Source: Candidatus Sabulitectum sp. (GTDB lineage Bacteria > Fermentibacterota > Fermentibacteria > Fermentibacterales > JCC-6). Taken from it: a stretch of 22,732 bases of DNA. The position numbers were made by a program, and so were the translations under genes. This document shows, piece by piece, positions 20,785 through 22,732 of this stretch. The notes under the pieces were generated by a model. The model saw nothing but the letters and a program-made list of their open reading frames with translations. It was not told where the DNA came from and searched no databases. The stretch is taken from positions 1-22,732 of the forward strand of contig JAOZLN010000004.1 of NCBI GenBank assembly GCA_029934845.1. Reading direction: 5' to 3'. Position 1 is the stretch's first letter, and every line of letters begins with the position of its first letter.

Positions 20785-22145
20785 TATACACCTCCCACAA
20801 CCATGGAACGGATCAGAACACTGGGGCCTCCGTAACCACTCTTGATGTTCATCTGCCCTTTGCCGCACCCACCGCGCTCACTAAGCTGCATATCGTTATC
20901 CATAGCTTCAATGTTCTTCATTGTTGTAAAAAGATTGCCCATGATGTTGATATCCCGCACCATCTCCTGAATTTTTCCATCTTTAACAATGTAGCCGTAC
21001 TGGGCACCAAAGGTAAAGTTCTCTCCTGATGTCTGTCCACCCTTACCATCACACAGGTAGAGTCCATCACCCATCTGTTTCATCAAGTCCTCGAGAGGCA
21101 TCTCGCCCTTTTTAAGATAGATGGTTCCCATTCTGACGATTGGCTCAAATCCATGGTCCTGGGCTACACAATGACCGGTGACCGGTTCATTGAACTCGGC
21201 TGCAGTTCTTCTTGAATGAAGCCTTCCCTTTAGAACACCGTTCACCATTAGAGGAATGGTTTTTACCGGAACGCCCTCGTCATCATACTTGTAAAAACCA
21301 ACCTGATTGGGAATAAGAGTATCGGCTATAATGGTAACAACATCGCTTCCGATCTGCTTATCCATTTCCATTTTCGCCCTGAGGGGTGGATTGTCTTCAA
21401 TGATATCCGCTTCGCTGAAGTGACCGAAGGCCTCGTGGATGAAAACACCGGTAAGGCTGGGGTTGATCACCACATCATAGGTACCACCTTTTACCGGGTC
21501 AGCATCAAGCAACTCTCTTGCGATCTGTGCTCTTTTAAGAAATACATCTTCTCTGTCTTTAAGAGCTGCCATTCCATTGGCACCACCAACAGCAGCACGA
21601 ATATTCTGAGTAAGATCGCCACGCCTGGCTACAACTTCTCCACCAATACTCACGGTACAGACACGCTCACGAATGGCAGACCCTTCACTGGACACGAAAA
21701 ACTTTTCTCTGTCCACTTCACTGTAGGCCATGTTCGTGTTAGCGATCTCCGGCTGATCAAGCATGATGTCATTGTATTTCTTTAGCAGAGCTATCTTTTC
21801 TTCAAGAGGCACCAGAGCAGGATCACCCTTCAAGTCCGGTTCCACATTGTCCTCAAAAACCTCAACCTCGGCAAGTGTTACGGTTTTTCCTCCACCTGCC
21901 ATTGCTGACGCTCCCTGAACTGCAAGTTTGACTGCTTCAGGAACATCATCTTCTCTTGTAACGGTAACTGAAGAAAATCCGCCATCTTTTAGAGCTCTAA
22001 CCACAAAACCATCTGTGGCATTAGATCCGGCCTTCTTTAATTCGTGTCCAGCCATTGAAATTGTGGTTGTCTTCTTGACTTCGTAACGAATGTCTACATA
22101 ATCAGCTGCTGCTGCAGTAATCATTCTTTTCAGTTTCTCAAGCAT
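20784..22145 (-). CDS. tldD: TldD metalloprotease
   Basis: 453 residues from ATG 22145 (GGGGA 5 bases upstream; the frame to 22235 is not used). H237-E-A-F-G-H242 is the HExxxH Zn motif, and C427 in RGGCGKGQMN is at the place of the Cys that acts as third ligand in E. coli TldD. Other family blocks are GFVVRALKDGGFSSV, YDVVINPSLTGVFIHEAFGH (in part), DNPPLRAKMEMDKQIGSD and DDEGVPVKTIPLMVNGVLKG. It makes the catalytic half of the TldD-TldE hetero-oligomer. No convincing promoter was fixed in the 137-base gap upstream, though it is AT-rich. Confidence 0.95.
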   Translation of the reverse strand: MLEKLKRMITAAAADYVDIRYEVKKTTTISMAGHELKKAGSNATDGFVVRALKDGGFSSVTVTREDDVPEAVKLAVQGASAMAGGGKTVTLAEVEVFEDNVEPDLKGDPALVPLEEKIALLKKYNDIMLDQPEIANTNMAYSEVDREKFFVSSEGSAIRERVCTVSIGGEVVARRGDLTQNIRAAVGGANGMAALKDREDVFLKRAQIARELLDADPVKGGTYDVVINPSLTGVFIHEAFGHFSEADIIEDNPPLRAKMEMDKQIGSDVVTIIADTLIPNQVGFYKYDDEGVPVKTIPLMVNGVLKGRLHSRRTAAEFNEPVTGHCVAQDHGFEPIVRMGTIYLKKGEMPLEDLMKQMGDGLYLCDGKGGQTSGENFTFGAQYGYIVKDGKIQEMVRDINIMGNLFTTMKNIEAMDNDMQLSERGGCGKGQMNIKSGYGGPSVLIRSMVVGGV

Positions 22146-22282
22146 AATTCCCCTATCTTTTTGTCTGCGGGTGTGTTCAGAGATGTAGAGATATAATAAA
22201 AAATGCCTTTTTGCACCAAAAATGATCTCTGCCAAAGGAACAAATTGGAAAACTTTTGTATAGCTCTAACAGAGGGGGAAAA

Positions 22283-22727
22283 TTGAAAGACAGCTCTATC
22301 ATATTACTCAGTGTTCTTGTACCGACATTACTGCTTTTGTCAGGTTGCCTTACTACAGCCCAGATTGCCGCGCTGCAAGGCCCACAGACCTATGCCAGAT
22401 CTCCAGTTCTGGATTCCAGACCACAGTAGAGAACGGTAATTTTGCCGGCATCTGCTCTTTCCAGCTCCAGCCTTGCCAGTGCAACCGGGCTGGAGGATTA
22501 TGCGGGAATGGCGTTACTGCGCAACTGCAACACTTATCGGCCTTGAGGCCGGTGCAGAGATATTAATATCCGGTACCGCAGTACACACTCTGGAATACAG
22601 CCTGATCTCCGGCTCTGTTCGCGAGATACACAAGTACCAGGTCAGCACCCGTGCGATAAATACCCGCACCGGCAGCCTGCTTCTGCCATTCTTAATGGGT
22701 GGACAAGCAATGAGAACACCACTGTAA
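22283..22727 (+). pseudogene. lipoprotein gene, apparently broken by a stop and a frameshift
   Basis: TTG 22283 follows GAGGGGGAAAA and opens a lipoprotein signal peptide (SIILLSVLVPTLLLLSGCLT, lipobox LLSGC). The frame stops at a TAG at 22427-22429 after 48 codons. The same frame continues with coding-like sequence (ALSSSSLASATGLEDYAGMALLRN) to a TGA near 22525. Another frame then takes over (GAEILISGTAV, EYSLISGSVREIHKYQVSTR, AINTRTG) to a TAA at 22725-22727. The latter resembles the part of CsgG-like or similar envelope lipoproteins in which a non-membrane domain reads GxxxISGxV and AxxxxTGxV. A working gene would need two changes. The 3' part ends just inside the window. Confidence 0.55.
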
Positions 22728-22732
22728 TCGTT

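Noticed and set aside
22146..22282. Firm promoters for tldD and the lipoprotein gene
   Set aside because: AT-rich, with only partial -35/-10 matches at proper spacing, so none is claimed.

Overview
The window looks like a chromosomal piece from an uncultured Gram-negative bacterium. It has about 20 genes and no rRNA, tRNA or CRISPR. Signs of an outer membrane are two predicted beta-barrel proteins, an OmpA-type peptidoglycan-binding domain and a lipoprotein signal. The secreted GH85 glycosidase ends in a C-terminal domain of the type-9-secretion / FlgD-like kind common in the FCB superphylum and related candidate phyla. That placement (Fermentibacteria- or Cloacimonadota-like) is inference from gene style only.

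Layout. (A) 1-2010 is an accessory and decaying zone. It holds a 47-bp tandem repeat, the 5' part of an IS110-family transposase with its structured upstream end, an intact mazE-mazF toxin-antitoxin pair (- strand), a frameshifted beta-propeller-like fragment (+), and a second mazF copy on the - strand that is full of stops. (B) 2017-2751 (+) is an MBL-fold hydrolase. It converges with a six-gene - strand operon (7255 to 2748): outer-membrane barrel, membrane-anchored Cys-rich protein, RNase D, endonuclease III, cyclase-family hydrolase and a TPR-like protein, joined by short stop/start overlaps. (C) 7256-7532 is a divergent control region in front of a large + strand barrel/OmpA protein with its own sigma70-like promoter and intrinsic terminator. 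(D) A PocR-domain hybrid histidine kinase (-) has an excellent promoter of its own. (E) 18744 to 11546 (-) is a long tightly packed gene train: nitroreductase, Xaa-Pro peptidase (M24), tadA, a 45-residue small ORF, a 70-nt gap with strong RNA secondary structure, a 58-residue small ORF, GH85 endo-beta-N-acetylglucosaminidase, HAD phosphatase, radical SAM protein and Nudix hydrolase. (F) A small heat-shock protein gene has its own terminator. (G) A tldD-tldE operon also has a strong terminator. (H) At the right edge is a + strand lipoprotein gene that appears broken by a stop and a frameshift.

The gene-to-gene junction used again and again on the - strand is the 4-base ATGA overlap (6305, 5553, 4372, 16928 and 12028). 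Two unrecognised small ORFs (16330-16467 and 16085-16261) use the same junction with tadA and the GH85 gene, which is the best argument that they are real. Between them lies a long nested inverted repeat with mutually exclusive pairings. This stretch, plus the IS110 left-end RNA-like region at 348-516, is where something undescribed is most likely to be found. Much of the rest is housekeeping or readily assigned to families.
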